From Mycolicibacterium stellerae (GTDB lineage Bacteria; Actinomycetota; Actinomycetes; Mycobacteriales; Mycobacteriaceae): a DNA stretch of 64,000 bases. Positions 1 through 10,935 of the stretch are shown piece by piece. Position 1 is the first letter of the stretch. Each line of letters begins with the position of its first letter. The notes under the pieces were generated by a model. That model saw only the letters and a program-made list of their open reading frames with translations, was not told the DNA's origin and made no database searches. A program made the position numbers and the translations under genes. The stretch is taken from positions 28,711 to 92,710 of the forward strand of contig NZ_RARC01000028.1 in assembly GCF_003719305.1 (NCBI RefSeq). Reading direction: 5' to 3'.

Positions 1-861
1 GAGGAAGGCGTTGAACGGCGCCGCCGCCGAACCCATGTCGCGCAGCAGCTGAACCCGGGCCTTGAGCGCGTACGCGGGCGGGCCCAGCTCGGCGAACACC
101 ACCCCGTGGTAGCTGGGGTCGGGTGTGGTGAAGCCGGGGAAGTTTCCATTCGTCCAGTCGAAGGTGCCGCCGTCGACGATCACACCTGCGATCGCCGCGC
201 CGTGGCCGCCCAGGTACTTGGTGGCCGAATGCACGACGATGTCGGCGCCGTGGCGCAGCGGCTGGATCAGGTAGGGCGTGGCTACGGTGTTGTCGACGAT
301 GAGCGGAACCCCGGCCTCGTGCGCGACCGCCGCGACGTTGGGGATGTCGAGGATGTCGTTCTGCGGGTTGGAGATGGTCTCGCCGAAGAACGCCTTGGTG
401 TTTGGCGCCACGGCCGCCCGCCACGAGTCAAGGTCGTCGGGGTTCTCGACGAAGCTGACGTTGATGCCGAGCTTGGGCAGCGTGTAGTGGAACAGGTTGT
501 AGGTGCCGCCGTACAGCCGGGGGCTGGACACGATGTGGTCACCGGAGTTGGCGAGGTTGAGGATCGCAAACGTCTCCGCGGCCTGGCCCGAGGCGAGGAA
601 CAGTGCGGCAACCCCGCCTTCGAGTGCGGCGATGCGCTGCTCGACCACGTCCTGGGTAGGGTTCATGATCCGGGTGTAGATGTTGCCCGGCTCGGCGAGG
701 CCGAAAAGGGCGGCGGCGTGCTCGGTGCTGTTGAACGTGTACGACGTCGTCTGGTAGATCGGCAGCGCCCGCGCGTTGGTGGCGCTGTCGGGGGTCTGCC
801 CGGCGTGGACCTGTTTGGTCTCGAACGACCAGTTTGCCGTCGGGTCTTCTGGCGTGCTCAT
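1..861 (-). CDS. metY: O-acetylhomoserine/O-acetylserine sulfhydrylase, 3' end outside window
   Basis: PLP enzyme of methionine/cysteine synthesis that makes homocysteine from O-acetylhomoserine and sulfide in the cytoplasm. The first 287 residues are present and the gene runs off the left edge. It starts MSTPEDPTANWSFETKQVHAG, has the Cys/Met-metabolism fold residues YTRIMNPT and the PLP-lysine motif SATKYLGGHG near residue 215. The ATG at 861 has a GGAGG ribosome site nine bases upstream (871-875). A SAM-IV riboswitch lies just upstream, so expression should fall when S-adenosylmethionine is plentiful. The homologue is called metC in H37Rv (Rv3340, recalled), but the sequence type is the sulfhydrylase rather than cystathionine beta-lyase. 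Confidence 0.93.
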   Translation of the reverse strand, partial: MSTPEDPTANWSFETKQVHAGQTPDSATNARALPIYQTTSYTFNSTEHAAALFGLAEPGNIYTRIMNPTQDVVEQRIAALEGGVAALFLASGQAAETFAILNLANSGDHIVSSPRLYGGTYNLFHYTLPKLGINVSFVENPDDLDSWRAAVAPNTKAFFGETISNPQNDILDIPNVAAVAHEAGVPLIVDNTVATPYLIQPLRHGADIVVHSATKYLGGHGAAIAGVIVDGGTFDWTNGNFPGFTTPDPSYHGVVFAELGPPAYALKARVQLLRDMGSAAAPFNAFL

Positions 862-904
862 AGGAAACGGCCTCCATCTATCTACTCTGGGGGCCCGTCC
901 GACG

Positions 905-1040
905 GACCCGCGCTTGCCTTGTAGCCGTCTGCTTTGAAGTGTCTCAGCAGCTACTCAACCTGGTCATCACCCGGGGCACCCCACCGCGGTTGGAGGGTTG
1001 CCGGCCAGCGAGCCGGGGCTTGACGCTGACACTCATGACC
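905..1040 (-). promoter_or_regulatory. SAM-IV riboswitch in the metY leader
   Basis: On the minus strand the leader begins GGTCATGAGTG and closes helix P1 with ATGACC about 70 bases later. Between them lie AGCGTCAAGCCCCGGC, GCCGGCAACCCTCC and GGTGGGGTGCCCCGGG, the conserved blocks of the actinobacterial SAM-IV aptamer (Rfam RF00634, recalled). A second stem (GTAGC...GCTAC) and the 3' GGCAAGCGCGGGTC segment, which forms the pseudoknot side, follow. A hairpin at 891-909 (GGGTCCG/CGGGCCC on the minus strand) shares the last aptamer bases and sits just before the GGAGG of metY. Ligand-dependent refolding could therefore hide or expose the start region. There is no U-tract, so translational control or Rho-type control is more likely than a classical terminator. 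Confidence 0.9.
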
Positions 1041-1209
1041 GACCAGAAGCGTATCGCAAGCCAGGTCATGGCTGCCACTGGGTGATCATGATGCGATTCT
1101 GCTGGGGGTTTGCCGGTCCGGGCATGGGGCAAATGTCCCCATCTTGGGCACGCGTAGGTTCGTATCCGACGCGATACTGATAGCCGACACCGACGCCGGG
1201 AGACATGAC

Positions 1210-3447
<2,238 letters not shown>

Positions 3448-3468
3448 CCCGTCAGACGCGCTGCTCGA

Positions 3469-4296
3469 CTAACCTGTCGCGCGTTTCTGATCGAGGTGTG
3501 CGTCGACGAAGCCGAGTATCACGTCGGTGACCCGCTGCGGCGCCTCGAACATCGGGATGTGCCCGACGCCTTCGAGATGGGTGATCTTCGTGGACTCCGG
3601 CAGGTGGCTGGTGAAGTGCCGGGTGAAGCGCGGGTGTGGCAGGACGCGGTCCTTCTCGCAGATCACCAGGTGGGTGGGTGCGCGCCCCTCTGCGAGTTCC
3701 ATCAGCCCGGGCAGCAGCAGCGATTTGACCAGGAGTTGGTAGTAGGCCGGGCAGTTCCTGACGTCGTCGACGATGTCGGGCAGGTCGACGTCGTGGAGGG
3801 CGTCGGGGTACGCGCTGATCGGAACGAAGGCAAGCTGTTTGGCGAACGGCAGCTTGAGGGCGCGTTCACCGAGCAGCTTCGTCACCAGCCATACCGGGAA
3901 GCCGGCGACGAACTTGGCCACGATCTCGAATTTTGCGGGGGTGTAGTGGTGCCAGCCGCCCGCGGGTGCGATGCCGGTCAGCGTGCGGGCGCGGCCGCGG
4001 CGCTCCAATTCGAATGCGACCCAGCCGCCGAGTGAGTTGCCGACGATGTGGGCGGTGCCCCAGCCCATGGCGTCCATCCGGCGCTCGACGTCGTCGGCCA
4101 ACGTCCCGGAGTCCAGGAAGAACGAGCCGGGCGCCCCGCCGTTGTGGCCGGGCATGGTCGGCGCGAACACCTCGTAGCGGCCGGTTTCAGCTATCTGCGG
4201 TGCAACGTATTTCCAGACGTTCTGCGACATCATGAAGGGGTGTAGCAACACCATTGGTTCGCCGGTGCCGAGGTGGATCGGATCGCGCTGGCTCAT
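3469..4296 (-). CDS. Alpha/beta-fold hydrolase
   Basis: 275-residue cytoplasmic alpha/beta hydrolase. Visible motifs are the oxyanion strand VLLHPFMMS near residue 17, the nucleophile elbow GNSLGG, an acid in the VICEKDRVLPHP strand and the catalytic histidine in GVGHIPMFEAP near the C-terminus, so the Ser-Asp-His triad looks complete. The ATG at 4296 (MSQRDPIHLGTG) is preferred to the longer frame because the extra 19 residues are unlike the family. The substrate cannot be read from sequence; epoxide hydrolase-, haloperoxidase- and lipase-like members share these motifs. It is convergent with icd2. Confidence 0.8.
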   Translation of the reverse strand: MSQRDPIHLGTGEPMVLLHPFMMSQNVWKYVAPQIAETGRYEVFAPTMPGHNGGAPGSFFLDSGTLADDVERRMDAMGWGTAHIVGNSLGGWVAFELERRGRARTLTGIAPAGGWHHYTPAKFEIVAKFVAGFPVWLVTKLLGERALKLPFAKQLAFVPISAYPDALHDVDLPDIVDDVRNCPAYYQLLVKSLLLPGLMELAEGRAPTHLVICEKDRVLPHPRFTRHFTSHLPESTKITHLEGVGHIPMFEAPQRVTDVILGFVDAHLDQKRATG

Positions 4297-4374
4297 GTTG
4301 CCGACAGTAAAGGTGATACCGCCGGTACCGCAAGCTCGGCTGGTCCGCGTCATCGGTCGCCACGCCAGCCTCGA

Positions 4375-4992
4375 TCAGCGCTGAGCCCAGTCCGGCCTTC
4401 TGCCGAGATGCCGCAGGATCCGCTCGAAGTCGTCGGCGCCGCCTTGTTCGACGGCGCGGGCGAACGGCGCCCCGGCCATCGTGCGAAACTTGCCATCGGG
4501 CACCGCAAGTGCCAACGGCAGCACGGCCGCGACGACATCGGCGGGCAGTTCGTAGGGCACATCCAGCGAAGCGGCGACGTCCCAGCCGTGCACGACGTAG
4601 TCGACGAAGTGGAAGCCCATCGCCATCGCGCCGGGGAACACCGCGCCCTCGCCGAACTCCGGCAAAGCGAACGGCGCATCGGCCGTTCCGTCGGCCGCGA
4701 ACGCGTCCAGCACGTCGTGCGCCGACTCCGAGTAGGCCCGGCCCGGGTCGGCCCGCACCGCCGCAACCACATTCTCGACGCGCCAGACATCAGGATCCGT
4801 GCCGAGACCTCTTGCGGCGGCGGCGAATCCGCGGTGCTGGACGGTCATGTGCGCCAGCAGGTCGGCGAGATTCCAGCCCTCGCACGGTGTTGCTCGATCG
4901 AGATCGGTCGGCCGGACCGAGTCGACGACGTCGATCGACTTCAGCACGGCGATTCGGTGCAAGGGTAGGAGGTCCGGCGGAGTAATAAGCAT
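4375..4992 (-). CDS. TIGR03086-type DinB-like metal-binding protein
   Basis: 205-residue protein starting MLITPPDLLPLHRIAVLKS. It has the mycothiol-dependent maleylpyruvate isomerase N-terminal/DinB four-helix pattern: TPCEGWNLADLLAHMTVQHRGF near residues 35-56, with metal-type histidines in LAHM and later in FVDYVVHGWD near residue 140. Family members are small cytosolic enzymes that often use mycothiol; the substrate is unknown. It is divergent from the MarR gene at 5044, with only 51 bases between the starts, so control by that regulator is likely. The longer upstream frame would read through the shared promoter and was rejected. Confidence 0.8.
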   Translation of the reverse strand: MLITPPDLLPLHRIAVLKSIDVVDSVRPTDLDRATPCEGWNLADLLAHMTVQHRGFAAAARGLGTDPDVWRVENVVAAVRADPGRAYSESAHDVLDAFAADGTADAPFALPEFGEGAVFPGAMAMGFHFVDYVVHGWDVAASLDVPYELPADVVAAVLPLALAVPDGKFRTMAGAPFARAVEQGGADDFERILRHLGRRPDWAQR

Positions 4993-5035
4993 AAGCAGAT
5001 CATAAGCGCATGCGTACGATAGTGCAATGCCTATC
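4985..5035. promoter_or_regulatory. Divergent promoter/operator region of the MarR pair
   Basis: The gap between the starts at 4992 and 5044 holds three copies of ATAAGC (4985-4990, 4991-4996, 5002-5007). It also holds an inverted repeat GATAG-N8-CTATC (5018-5035) and a self-complementary CGCATGCG. Such dyads between a MarR gene and its divergent neighbour are typical autoregulatory operators. The assignment is inferred from position and symmetry only. Confidence 0.45.
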
Positions 5036-5043
5036 ATGGCGCG

Positions 5044-5484
5044 GTGGCAGCGAAGTCGCCGGAATCGCGGCGCCCCGACCTGGCCGCGATGCTTGCGCCG
5101 CTCCTGCGCGAGCTCGTCGCCGCCGAGGAGCCCGTTCTCGAAGCGCACGGCCTGACGATGTGGGGATACGTCGTCCTACTGGCGCTGGACAGATCGTCGA
5201 TGCGTACCCAGGCCGCCCTCGCCGCGGCGATCGGCGCCGACAAGACGCGGATCATTCGCACCCTCGACGACCTCCAGGACGACGGTTACATCGAACGCCG
5301 ACCCGACCCGGACGACCGCAGAGTGCGGTTACTGGCCATCACCGACGCGGGTCGCCGCGTCAAAAACGCCGTCCAGGACGAGATACAGCGAGGGGAAGAG
5401 CGCTGGCTCAGCGAACTCGGCGTCGAAGAGCGGCGGACCTTCTTGCGGGCCCTCGAGCGGCTGACCCCACGCGAATGGGGATGA
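5044..5484 (+). CDS. MarR-family transcriptional regulator
   Basis: 146-residue winged-helix repressor with a GTG start. The recognition region QAALAAAIGADKTRIIRTLDDLQDDGYIERRPDPDDRRVRLLAITDAGR (about residues 58-106) is the MarR signature: helix-turn-helix, then the DxRRxxL wing. Helices before and after provide the dimer interface. It probably controls the divergent DinB-like gene and itself through the dyads in the 51-base gap. The ligand is unknown. It stops 25 bases before trpS, so read-through into trpS is possible. Confidence 0.88.
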   Translation: MAAKSPESRRPDLAAMLAPLLRELVAAEEPVLEAHGLTMWGYVVLLALDRSSMRTQAALAAAIGADKTRIIRTLDDLQDDGYIERRPDPDDRRVRLLAITDAGRRVKNAVQDEIQRGEERWLSELGVEERRTFLRALERLTPREWG

Positions 5485-5509
5485 CGAGGGTGGGAAGATC
5501 GAACCCATC

Positions 5510-6526
5510 ATGAGCAAGCCAGCCGAGCGCGTCGTCTTCTCCGGCGTGCAACCCACCTCTGACTCCCTGCACCTCGGCAACGCACTGGGCGCAGTCGCGC
5601 AGTGGGTCGGCCTGCAGGACGAGTTCGACGCCTACTTCTGCGTCGTCGACCTGCACGCGATCACGATCCCGCAGGACCCCGCTACGCTTCGGCGGCGAAC
5701 GCTCGCGACTGCCGCACAGTACCTGGCGATGGGGATCGATCCGTTCCGGTCAACCATCTTCGTGCAGAGCCATGTGCCCGCACACACCGAACTCACTTGG
5801 GTGCTTGGGTGTTTCACCGGTTTCGGGCAGGCGTCGCGGATGACGCAGTTCAAGGACAAGTCTCAGAAGGAGGGCAGCGACGCCACCACGGTCGGCCTGT
5901 TCACCTACCCGGTGCTGATGGCAGCCGACGTGCTGCTCTACGACACCGACCTGGTACCCGTCGGGGAAGACCAGCGCCAGCACCTCGAACTCGCCCGCGA
6001 CGTGGCGCAGCGCTTCAACTCGCGTTTCCCCGATACCTTCGTCGTCCCCGAGCCGATGATCCCCAAGGCCACCGCCAAGATCTACGACCTAGCCGACCCG
6101 ACCGCGAAGATGAGCAAATCGGCGGCCACCGACGCCGGGCTGATCAGCCTGCTCGACGACCCTGGCGTCACCGCCAAGAAGATCCGGTCGGCGGTCACCG
6201 ACAGCGAGCGCGAGATCCGCTACGACCCCGAGGCCAAGCCCGGCGTGTCCAACCTGCTGACGATCCAGTCCGCGGTCACCGGCACCGACGTCGACAAGCT
6301 GGTCGAGGGCTACGGCGGCCGCGGTTACGGCGACCTGAAGAAGGACACCGCCGAGGCGGTGGTGGAGTTCGTCACCCCGATCAAGACCAGGGTCGACGAG
6401 TTGCTCAGCGACAGCACCGAACTCGAGGGGATCCTCGCCGCGGGCGCCACCCGCGCCAATGAAGTGTCTGCAAAGACGCTGAAGCGGGTATATGAGCGGC
6501 TAGGTTTTCTACAGCAACCGCAATAG
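5510..6526 (+). CDS. trpS: Tryptophanyl-tRNA synthetase
   Basis: Charges tRNA-Trp with tryptophan; cytoplasmic class Ic enzyme. The 338-residue length is normal for bacterial TrpS. The HIGH-like motif is SLHLGNALGA (residues 19-28), the tryptophan/ATP region is VPVGEDQRQHLELARDVAQ (about 149-168) and KMSKS lies at residues 200-204. The ATG at 5510 is the only start that keeps the conserved VVFSGVQPT strand near the N-terminus. It is followed by the YihY gene after 19 bases, the same pair as Rv3336c-Rv3335c in H37Rv (recalled). Confidence 0.97.
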   Translation: MSKPAERVVFSGVQPTSDSLHLGNALGAVAQWVGLQDEFDAYFCVVDLHAITIPQDPATLRRRTLATAAQYLAMGIDPFRSTIFVQSHVPAHTELTWVLGCFTGFGQASRMTQFKDKSQKEGSDATTVGLFTYPVLMAADVLLYDTDLVPVGEDQRQHLELARDVAQRFNSRFPDTFVVPEPMIPKATAKIYDLADPTAKMSKSAATDAGLISLLDDPGVTAKKIRSAVTDSEREIRYDPEAKPGVSNLLTIQSAVTGTDVDKLVEGYGGRGYGDLKKDTAEAVVEFVTPIKTRVDELLSDSTELEGILAAGATRANEVSAKTLKRVYERLGFLQQPQ

Positions 6527-6545
6527 CGCCTTGACGGAGGTCGGC

Positions 6546-7571
6546 ATGCCTGAACCGGCCAAACCGGGGATTCTGGACCGCTTCCGAACCCGGTACAGCT
6601 GGTTCGACCACGTCATGCGCGCCCAGCAGCGCTACCAGGACAGCAAGGGCGACTTCTACGCAGCGGGCATCACGTACTTCACGATCTTCGCGCTGTTTCC
6701 GTTGCTGATGGTGGCCTTCTCGATTGCCGGCTTCGTGCTGGCCAGCCAGCCGGACCTTCTCGCCGAGGTGACCGACAAGATCAAGTCGACGGTTTCGGGC
6801 GATCTCGGCCAGCAGTTGGTCGAGCTGATGGATTCCGCGATCGAGTCGCGGACGTCGGTCGGCGTCATCGGATTGGCGACGGCAGCGTGGGCCGGGCTGG
6901 GTTGGATGGCCAACCTGCGCGAGGCGCTGAGCCAGATGTGGGGACTGCTGCGCCAGGAGCCCCCCGGCTTTCTGCGAACCAAGCTCTCGGATGTGATCGC
7001 CATGCTGGGGCTGTTCGGCGCGATCACCGTCACGGTCGTGCTGAGTGCACTCGGCAACTCGGGCTTGATGAAACAAATCGTCGAATGGGCTGGGCTACAG
7101 GACCTTCCGGGTATGAGCATTGTCCTGCGAGTCGCATCCATCGTGGTTTCCATTCTGGTCTCGTGGCTGCTGTTCACCTGGATGATCGCTCGGTTGCCCC
7201 GCGAGTCGATCACCTTCAGAAGCTCTGCGCGCGCCGGGCTGATGGTCGCGATTGCCTTCGAGGTCTTCAAGCTGGTGGCGTCGATCTATCTCAAGTCCGT
7301 GGTGACCGGGCCTGCGGGGGCGACGTTCGGACCCGTGCTGGGCCTGATGGTCTTCGCCTACATCACCGCGCGGTTGATCCTCTTCGCGACCGCGTGGGCG
7401 GCCACCGCGGGCGAGAATCCCGAGGCCATGCCGGTAAACCCGCCCCCGGCCGCCCAGATCACCCCGCGGATGCAGGTGCGAGAGGGGCTGGGTCCCGCCG
7501 GTGCAGTCGGCGCGGCAGCTATCGGCGCCCTTGGCGCACTTGGGCTTTCGCGACTTGCCCGGCGCCGCTGA
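6546..7571 (+). CDS. YihY/YhjD-family inner membrane protein
   Basis: 341-residue polytopic membrane protein of the YihY/virulence factor BrkB family. Motifs include GDFYAAGITYFTIFALFPLLMVAFSIAGF (TM1) and the later WLLFTWMIARLPRE and GPVLGLMVFAYITARLILFATAWAA segments, with about six hydrophobic helices. The ATG at 6546 follows a GGAGG site (6536-6540); the TTG five codons earlier is less likely. The molecular role of the family is unsettled (not RNase BN). It is probably co-transcribed with trpS and ends four bases before the convergent dacB1. Confidence 0.85.
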   Translation: MPEPAKPGILDRFRTRYSWFDHVMRAQQRYQDSKGDFYAAGITYFTIFALFPLLMVAFSIAGFVLASQPDLLAEVTDKIKSTVSGDLGQQLVELMDSAIESRTSVGVIGLATAAWAGLGWMANLREALSQMWGLLRQEPPGFLRTKLSDVIAMLGLFGAITVTVVLSALGNSGLMKQIVEWAGLQDLPGMSIVLRVASIVVSILVSWLLFTWMIARLPRESITFRSSARAGLMVAIAFEVFKLVASIYLKSVVTGPAGATFGPVLGLMVFAYITARLILFATAWAATAGENPEAMPVNPPPAAQITPRMQVREGLGPAGAVGAAAIGALGALGLSRLARRR

Positions 7572-7574
7572 ACG

Positions 7575-8786
7575 TCAGTGCTGCGGTCGGCGGTTCATCG
7601 ATCGTGCGCCCATGATGAGGCAGAACACGATGATGGCGCCGACGAACGCCACGCCTACCCGAACCGGCAGCGCATCGGCGGCCGGAAGCGCGGCGGTGGC
7701 CTTCAACGCGGTGTCGTCGGCGGCCTTCTCGGGCGTGGCCACCAACGACGGATCCGGTTCGACGAGCGAGCCGACCTTGGTGCCCGGCGCGGTCGCGAAC
7801 CCGTAGTCGAGCAAGTGGGCGGCCTGTTCCCACGGCGCTATGGGCTGCCGGGTGCCGCGCATCAGCACCGCGACGAGCCTGCGGCCGTCGTGGTTGGCCG
7901 CGCCGACGAACGTCTGTCCCGCGTCGTCGGTGTAGCCCGTCTTGCCGCCCATCGCGCCGGGGTAGTTGTAGAGCAGCTGATTGTCGTTCTCCACCGGGTA
8001 GCCGGCGTCGCCGCGGCCGGGGAAGTCGAAGCTGCGGGTCGCCACGATCTCGGCGAATGTCGGGTTCTGCCATGCGTATCGGTAGAACAGGCCGATGTCG
8101 TAGGCCGACGTGCTCATGCCGGGGCCGTCGAGGCCCGACGGCGTCGCGACGCGGGTATCGCGGCCGCCGAGCTTGCTCGCCAGATCGTTGAGCTTGGTCA
8201 GCGTCGCGTCCATCCCGCCCATCTGCATGGCCAGCGCGTGCGCTGCGTCGTTCCCGGAGTGCATGAGCAGCCCGTGCAGGATGTCGCGGATCGAGTAGTG
8301 GCCGCCGTCGCCGATGCCGACCTTCGTGCCCTCTGCGGCCGCGTCGTCGGGGGTGCCGGCCACCACCTTGTGGATCGGCAGATCACGCAGCGCCGCCATG
8401 GCCACCAGCACCTTGATGATGCTGGCGGGCCGGTGTCTGCCGTGCGGGTCCTTGGCGGCGATGACGTCGCCCGTGTCGAGGTCGGCGACCAGCCAGGCCT
8501 CGGCGGAGATGTCGCCGGGCACCGGCGGCGTGCCCGGTGCGGTGATCACACCGCAGCCGCCGAGGGCGTCACCGCCGACCGGGGCAGAGGGCACCGCCAA
8601 CGGCTGGGGCGGGTCTCCTGCCGTCGGAACCTCCGACGAGTCGACGGCGGGCGGGGTGCTGACCTGATACGGGCAGGCGTCGGGGGCGGCGTTGGGCTCG
8701 GCGTTCGCCAGCGCCGGGCTCGTCATCAGGAAAAGGGCCGCTGCCAGGGCGGTAGCGCGCCGGCCCGCGGTCGTGAAGGTCGCCAT
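7575..8786 (-). CDS. dacB1: D-alanyl-D-alanine carboxypeptidase (class A PBP)
   Basis: Trims the terminal D-Ala of peptidoglycan stem peptides outside the membrane. The 403 residues carry a signal peptide (about 1-29, ending ALANAE), the serine SxxK motif S122-I-I-K125, the SGN motif near 177-179 and the KTG motif near 282-284, all intact. A C-terminal hydrophobic helix (VGVAFVGAIIVFCLIMGA) followed by RSMNRR anchors it to the membrane. The linker before it is rich in Ala/Pro/Asp. It is the apparent counterpart of Rv3330. The promoter should lie in the 179-base gap upstream. Confidence 0.94.
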   Translation of the reverse strand: MATFTTAGRRATALAAALFLMTSPALANAEPNAAPDACPYQVSTPPAVDSSEVPTAGDPPQPLAVPSAPVGGDALGGCGVITAPGTPPVPGDISAEAWLVADLDTGDVIAAKDPHGRHRPASIIKVLVAMAALRDLPIHKVVAGTPDDAAAEGTKVGIGDGGHYSIRDILHGLLMHSGNDAAHALAMQMGGMDATLTKLNDLASKLGGRDTRVATPSGLDGPGMSTSAYDIGLFYRYAWQNPTFAEIVATRSFDFPGRGDAGYPVENDNQLLYNYPGAMGGKTGYTDDAGQTFVGAANHDGRRLVAVLMRGTRQPIAPWEQAAHLLDYGFATAPGTKVGSLVEPDPSLVATPEKAADDTALKATAALPAADALPVRVGVAFVGAIIVFCLIMGARSMNRRPQH

Positions 8787-8875
8787 CGTAGGCGAAGGTT
8801 AGGCGATTCGGCGCCGGTTTCCGGGTAGCCACGCTGTGACTCGTGTGGTTAGAGTTTCAAATGTGACTCACAATT

Positions 8876-8897
8876 CGCCCAAACCGACATTTGGGCG
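8876..8897. terminator. Stem-loop between aminotransferase and dacB1
   Basis: CGCCCAAA and TTTGGGCG form a perfect eight-pair stem around a six-base loop, 69 bases after the aminotransferase stop. No U-tract follows. It could be a weak terminator for the upstream gene or an operator for dacB1. Two direct copies of TGTGACTC (8835-8842, 8862-8869) lie between it and dacB1. Confidence 0.35.
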
Positions 8898-8965
8898 CAA
8901 GAGTGCGAGACGAACGCGCCAGAACGTCGATCTCGGCGCGTCACGGACCCGGCCGTCGCTGGAGC

Positions 8966-10351
8966 TCAGAGCATCCGGCTGGCTTCGCTGAGCACCCGGT
9001 GCAGGATCTCGTAGATCGCGTTGAACTCCTTCGGCCCGCTGATCAGCGGCGGCGCCAGCTGCACGACCGGGTCGCCGCGGTCGTCGGCGCGGCAGTACAG
9101 GCCCGCCTCGAACAGCGCGCTGGTTAAGAAGCCCCGCAGTAGGCGTTCGCTCTCGTCCTCGTTGAACGTCTCCTTGGTGGTCTTGTCCTTCACCAACTCG
9201 ATGCCGTAGAAGAAGCCCTCGCCGCGGACGTCGCCGACGATCGGCAGCTCGTGCAGCTTCTCCAGCGTCGCCCGAAACACGGGTGCGTTTTCCTTGACGT
9301 GGTCGTTGATGCCCTCGCGCTCGAAGATGTCGAGGTTGGCCAGCGCGACCGCCGATGACACCGGATGCCCGCCGAACGTGTAGCCGTGCCCGAACGTGGT
9401 CTTGCCGTCGTTGAACGGCTCAAACAGCTTGTCGCTGGCAATCATTGCGCCGATCGGCGAGTAGCCCGATGTCAGGCCTTTGGCGCAGGTGATCATGTCG
9501 GGCACGTAGCCGAAGTCGTCGCAGGCGAACATCGAGCCGATCCGGCCGTATGCGCAGATCACCTCGTCGGAGACCAACAGCACGTCGTACTCGTCGCAGA
9601 TCTCGCGGACCCGCTCGAAGTATCCGGGCGGCGGCGGGAAGCACCCGCCCGCGTTTTGCACGGGTTCGAGGAACACCGCGGCGACGGTGTCGGGGCCCTC
9701 GAACTCGATGGCCTCGGCGATACGGTTGGCGCAGTACTCGCCGAACGCCTTATTGTCGGTGTCGAACGGCGCGGGTGCGCGGTAGAAGTTGGTGTTCGGC
9801 ACGCGGAACCCGCCGGGTGTCAGCGGCTCGAACGGCTTCTTGAAGTCGGGCAGGCCAGTGATCGCCAGCGCGCCCTGCGGGGTGCCGTGATAGGCGATCG
9901 CCCGCGAGATCACCTTGTACTTGCCCGGCTTGCCGACGAGCTTGAAGTAGTTCTTGGCCAGCTTCCACGCGGACTCGACGGCCTCTCCGCCGCCGGTGGT
10001 GAAGAAGACGCGATTCAGGTCTCCCGGAGCGTAATTCGCCAACCGCTCCGACAATTCGATCGCAGGCGGTGTCGCGTAGGACCACAGCGGGAAGAAGGCC
10101 AGCGTCTCGGCCTGCTTGGCGGCCGCCTCGGCGAGTTCCTTGCGGCCGTGGCCGACCTGGACCACGAACAGCCCCGACAGCCCGTCGATATAGCTCTTGC
10201 CCTTGTCGTCCCAGATCATGACGCCCTCACCGCGGGTGATGATCGGCGGCGTTATGCCGTGGCCGTGCCGTGCGAAGTGACCCCACAGGTGGCGGTTCGC
10301 CTTGCCTGCCAGGTCGGTCGATACGTCTGGTGCGATATCAGTAGTAGTCAT
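8966..10351 (-). CDS. Class III (omega) aminotransferase, aspartate aminotransferase superfamily
   Basis: 461-residue PLP enzyme moving an omega-amino group (putrescine, GABA, beta-alanine or a similar amine) to pyruvate or 2-oxoglutarate. Motifs: FFTTGGGEAVESAWKLAKNY for the phosphate site, YHGTPQGALAITG, EPVQNAGG, the cofactor aspartate in VSDEVICAYGRIG and the Schiff-base lysine in TCAKGLTSGYSPIGAM near residue 290. The ATG at 10351 overlaps the stop of the lrp gene by four bases (ATGA), so the two are translationally coupled. With the neighbouring aldehyde dehydrogenases and permeases it fits the first step of an amine catabolic route. The H37Rv counterpart is Rv3329 (recalled). Confidence 0.88.
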   Translation of the reverse strand: MTTTDIAPDVSTDLAGKANRHLWGHFARHGHGITPPIITRGEGVMIWDDKGKSYIDGLSGLFVVQVGHGRKELAEAAAKQAETLAFFPLWSYATPPAIELSERLANYAPGDLNRVFFTTGGGEAVESAWKLAKNYFKLVGKPGKYKVISRAIAYHGTPQGALAITGLPDFKKPFEPLTPGGFRVPNTNFYRAPAPFDTDNKAFGEYCANRIAEAIEFEGPDTVAAVFLEPVQNAGGCFPPPPGYFERVREICDEYDVLLVSDEVICAYGRIGSMFACDDFGYVPDMITCAKGLTSGYSPIGAMIASDKLFEPFNDGKTTFGHGYTFGGHPVSSAVALANLDIFEREGINDHVKENAPVFRATLEKLHELPIVGDVRGEGFFYGIELVKDKTTKETFNEDESERLLRGFLTSALFEAGLYCRADDRGDPVVQLAPPLISGPKEFNAIYEILHRVLSEASRML

Positions 10352-10863
10352 CTTGTACCCCAATTGTATTGCTGCTTAACGAGTTTCAAGTATACGAGCG
10401 TTTCGGTGGATATCACTCCTGGCAACGCTCGAATCTGGGTGTTGAGCAGATCGAGCAGATCGTCGTCGTCTTCGCAGACCACTTCGATGATGGCGTCGAA
10501 GGAGCCCGCGGTCAGCACCACATACTCGACCGCGTCGATCGCGGCCAGTTTTTCGGCCACCCTTGTCGTGTCGCCCGTGCAGCGGATGCCGATCATCGCC
10601 TGTCGGGCGAAGCCGAGTTGCATCGGATCGGTGACCGCGACGATCTGCATGACGCCCGCGTCGACCATGCGCTGGACTCGCTGCCGCACCGCGGCTTCGG
10701 AGAGTCCCACCGCCTTGCCGATGCCCGCATACGAGCGCCGGCCGTCGGCCTGCAGCTTCTCGATGATCGCCTTGGACAGGTCGTCGAGTTGGACGGCTGC
10801 GCCAGGACGTGTTTGGACGCGCAGAGAGACGGGTTGGATGCCATCAGCACCCGGGTTGGCCAT
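10348..10863 (-). CDS. Lrp/AsnC-family transcriptional regulator
   Basis: 171-residue regulator with an N-terminal helix-turn-helix (LDDLSKAIIEKLQADGRRSYAGIGKAVGLSEAAVRQRVQRMVDAGV, about residues 26-72). A C-terminal ligand/oligomerisation RAM domain follows, containing VVLTAGSFDAIIEVVCEDDDDLLDLL. It is the first gene of a two-gene unit with the aminotransferase and is divergent from the aminobutyraldehyde dehydrogenase. It probably senses an amino acid or amine and regulates both directions. Confidence 0.9.
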   Translation of the reverse strand: MANPGADGIQPVSLRVQTRPGAAVQLDDLSKAIIEKLQADGRRSYAGIGKAVGLSEAAVRQRVQRMVDAGVMQIVAVTDPMQLGFARQAMIGIRCTGDTTRVAEKLAAIDAVEYVVLTAGSFDAIIEVVCEDDDDLLDLLNTQIRALPGVISTETLVYLKLVKQQYNWGTR

Positions 10864-10935
10864 GCCTGAGATTGTGCACGGAATCCGTCGTCACAAGCAA
10901 CCAAACCAATGAAATCATGCGCGCAGCGTCCCCGT

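Noticed and set aside
5510..5600. T-box leader before trpS
   Set aside because: Only 25 bases separate marR and trpS; no T-box sequence or leader space.
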